A stretch of 61,657 nt of DNA from the NCBI GenBank assembly GCA_050253535.1, contig JBFWIW010000008.1, positions 1-61,657 on the forward strand. The letters run 5' to 3'. A program made the position numbers and the translations under genes. Shown here one piece after another: positions 59,910 through 61,657 of the stretch. The notes below the pieces were generated by a model. The model had not been told where the DNA came from, made no database searches, and saw nothing but the letters and a program-made list of their open reading frames with translations. Source of the stretch: JBFWIW01 sp050253535 (GTDB lineage Bacteria > Bacillota > Clostridia > Oscillospirales > Oscillospiraceae). Positions within the stretch are counted from its first letter, which is position 1, and each line of letters opens with the position of its first letter.

Positions 59910-60047
59910 CCTAATGAAATGAGGATAAAAAATGAAAACTGCTCCTTGCGATTATTATAATACAGGATAAATATTAATAAAAAAACATTTTTGTGTTTCT
60001 AATTTGTTAATAAAGTAATTTTTTTTTGAAATAGTATACCACATTGG

Positions 60048-60905
60048 TCAGTCAAAGGCAAATCCATACCATGGGGCTGAGGAACCCGCCGGGAGCTCCG
60101 GTACTTCCTTCACGTATAACATGGCAAAGCGCAGGCCTCTGCCCGTTCCAATCGCCGGTGAGCGGACAATATATTTTCCGGCGGGAATCGCCCGTTGTAA
60201 GAGTGACACGGCATCATCAGCCCGTATGTCTGGGGTAAGAAGCTCCTTTACCAAAACAGAACCGTCAGGCATTTTTTCGGCAGCGCAGCAGCCTATACCT
60301 GCGTCAGACTCAATCGCAAAGAGGCCGCCGGACCTTGAACATAGAAACTCCTGATACTCAATATATTTTTTGTCGAAGGCGATATGCGCCCGGCTGTTTA
60401 AAAGGTTCTCACGCATTTCGGAGTACTCCGATGCCGCGGCAGCCCGTATTTTCCCTTTTGCGGCAGAGTCGAAAGCGGTGTAAACATGCTCGTCTGAATA
60501 AAAATAGTCGCCGTAGCCTACCTTTTCCGTGTAATAGTTAAAGAGTGAATCCTCCGCCGGGCAGATGGTTGCAGCCGAAAAGCCGTCCGAAAAGGTCTTT
60601 TCCACCGCGGCCTTCGCTATAAGCGCCCCGTATCCGCGCGAGCGGAAAGCCGGAAGCGTCGCAAACGCATAGGATACGGTGCAGGGGTATGTCTCTCCGC
60701 CGGGCAGCTTAAGAGAGCCTATCGGAAGTATATAAACGGCGGAGGCAATATTGCCGTCAACCTCCATTAAAAGCGCGGATGAAGGGGAATAGACGCGCTC
60801 AAAAAAAGCATCAATATAGTCCATGTTGTCCCCAAATACGGTATGCCATATACGCTTGAGGGCGGGCTCGTCTCCAGGCAGAGACGAACGGAGTATTTCT
60901 CTCAT
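60048..60905 (-). CDS. GNAT family N-acetyltransferase
   Basis: A 284-residue protein with an N-terminal GNAT domain. The acetyl-CoA loop is RSRGYGALIAKAA near residue 90, after SYAFATLPAF. A second domain with CCAAEKMPDGSVLVKELLTPDI follows, as in Eis/DUF4111-like two-domain acetyltransferases. The substrate is unknown. The second ATG (60905) fits the AAAGGA spacing better than the first (60917). Confidence 0.82.
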   Translation of the reverse strand: MREILRSSLPGDEPALKRIWHTVFGDNMDYIDAFFERVYSPSSALLMEVDGNIASAVYILPIGSLKLPGGETYPCTVSYAFATLPAFRSRGYGALIAKAAVEKTFSDGFSAATICPAEDSLFNYYTEKVGYGDYFYSDEHVYTAFDSAAKGKIRAAAASEYSEMRENLLNSRAHIAFDKKYIEYQEFLCSRSGGLFAIESDAGIGCCAAEKMPDGSVLVKELLTPDIRADDAVSLLQRAIPAGKYIVRSPAIGTGRGLRFAMLYVKEVPELPAGSSAPWYGFAFD

Positions 60906-61021
60906 ATTTATGGCCATTCCTTTCGCTGCGCCGGGCGCACAAAATGACTATGAAAAGGAATTATCGTAATAGTGCATATATAGCGGCCTGCGCCTGCGGG
61001 CGAGCAGCACGCTTATTAAAT

Positions 61022-61657
61022 CTAGATAGTTGAAACTTGTTTCAAGCTTATTCTACAGGTCGCTACATATTTTTTTATAAAGAGATCGGGGTAATATGAG
61101 CGCTTGGCTTTACGCAGATTTTCGAGTCCCATGTCCTCTTCGCGGTTAATATAGGCAATACTGGGGTACTTCTGCATGATATAGCGTGCAAATTCGCGGT
61201 TTATCATAGGATACGCGCCCTGTATGTGGGAATCTGCCTTTTCATAATGGGTATTGTATGTGTCGCAGGTCAGAACGCTACCTATGGTGAATGCTATGGG
61301 CTGCCCGCCGGAGCGGAGGATACCGCCGTCCATCTTCAGTGCCTCAAAGTGCCGGAACATACGGCCAATGGCCTCGTTCTCGTCTGCGTAATTCATGTGC
61401 TTTTCCTCGGTGTTCTCCAAAAGCCATTTTTTTTCGAGCTCCAGACAGTCCGATAGGTTGGACGGCGTAACCGGCTCAAAGCTCCAGTCGTTGGTTTCCT
61501 CAAATCGATTTATGTGATTGCGTTTCGCGTGGAGTTTTTTACCCCCGAGATTTGCGAGCTTTTCAGCCAGATAGACGTAATCCGAACTGTTTTCGTCGAA
61601 TACTATGTCAAATTCATCCGGACAAAGCGCGGGGAGTTCCGGCAGAACTTCTTCCGG
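61022..61657 (-). CDS. DUF2156 (phosphatidylglycerol lysyltransferase-like) protein, 5' end outside the window
   Basis: The frame is open from 61022 through to the window edge, giving at least 211 residues. AEKLANLGGKKLHAKRNH and INRFEETN, then the region with CLELEKKWLLENT and GGQPIAFTIGSVL, match DUF2156 proteins with a GNAT-like fold, related to the catalytic domain of MprF-type aminoacyl-lipid synthases. It ends QVSTI. The upstream part and start lie beyond the window. Confidence 0.8.
   Translation of the reverse strand, partial: PEEVLPELPALCPDEFDIVFDENSSDYVYLAEKLANLGGKKLHAKRNHINRFEETNDWSFEPVTPSNLSDCLELEKKWLLENTEEKHMNYADENEAIGRMFRHFEALKMDGGILRSGGQPIAFTIGSVLTCDTYNTHYEKADSHIQGAYPMINREFARYIMQKYPSIAYINREEDMGLENLRKAKRSYYPDLFIKKYVATCRISLKQVSTI

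Noticed and set aside
59931..59969. Tiny ORF of 12 codons after an AGGA site
   Set aside because: Too short, followed by AT-rich DNA, no neighbour to explain it.

Overview
The window looks like a chromosomal segment of an endospore-forming, anaerobic member of the Clostridia, most like the Oscillospiraceae (inferred from gene content and motif style, no database search). Pointers are the spoIIAA-spoIIAB-sigF operon, a complete V-type ATPase operon, Rex, two T-box leaders, a TAXI-type TRAP transporter, an SLH-domain surface protein, strong AGGAGG ribosome binding sites and many -35/-10 pairs of the TTGACA/TATAAT type with 16-18 base spacing.

Layout. 1-530: the start of a cut-off minus-strand gene and a repeat-rich non-coding stretch beside the 3' end of rpsI, possibly one end of an integrated element. 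530-1530: the S9/L13 operon (minus). 1.7-4.5 kb: a TtcA-like thiolation enzyme, a 40-residue Cys-rich membrane peptide and Rex overlapping a secreted stalk-domain protein. 4.7-7.3 kb: cysteine desulfurase, quinolinate synthase and an iron-sulfur scaffold. 7.3-11.6 kb: PrmA (behind a structured leader), a nucleotidyltransferase and a CtpE-like P-type ATPase. 11.7-14.6 kb: three tandem AEC permeases. 14.9-24.3 kb: ten-gene V-ATPase operon on the minus strand with two paralogous rotor subunits that keep the Na+-binding residues. 24.5-29.0 kb: sugar-type catabolism (TIM-barrel epimerase, amidohydrolase, transaldolase) and an orphan E2/CAT-fold protein. 29.1-32.0 kb: TrpB2 and an FAH-family enzyme behind a layered leader (promoter palindrome, Trp T-box, long palindrome, anti-RBS hairpin). 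32.0-33.2 kb: rpsF-ssb-rpsR. 33.5-46.6 kb: housekeeping genes (dCMP deaminase, MATE, HD phosphohydrolase, ACT/UPF0210 pair, alcohol dehydrogenase, CBS protein, TadA, YtrA-like ABC operon, LUD protein, two SDRs, GlnRS). 46.8-50.3 kb: TAXI-TRAP uptake system. 50.4-52.4 kb: GLUG/SLH surface protein. 52.4-55.3 kb: Val T-box and ValRS. 55.4-57.0 kb: spoIIA. 57.2-61.7 kb: PcrA, a GNAT protein and a cut-off DUF2156-type protein.

The strongest undescribed signal is a structured repeat of about 125 bp present twice (14737-14861 minus; 57019-57145 plus), both times between convergent genes. Its identical blocks and apparent compensatory changes suggest a mobile repeat or RNA element. Other signals are the leader upstream of trpB2, the folded leader of prmA, and the possible integration module at the end of rpsI.
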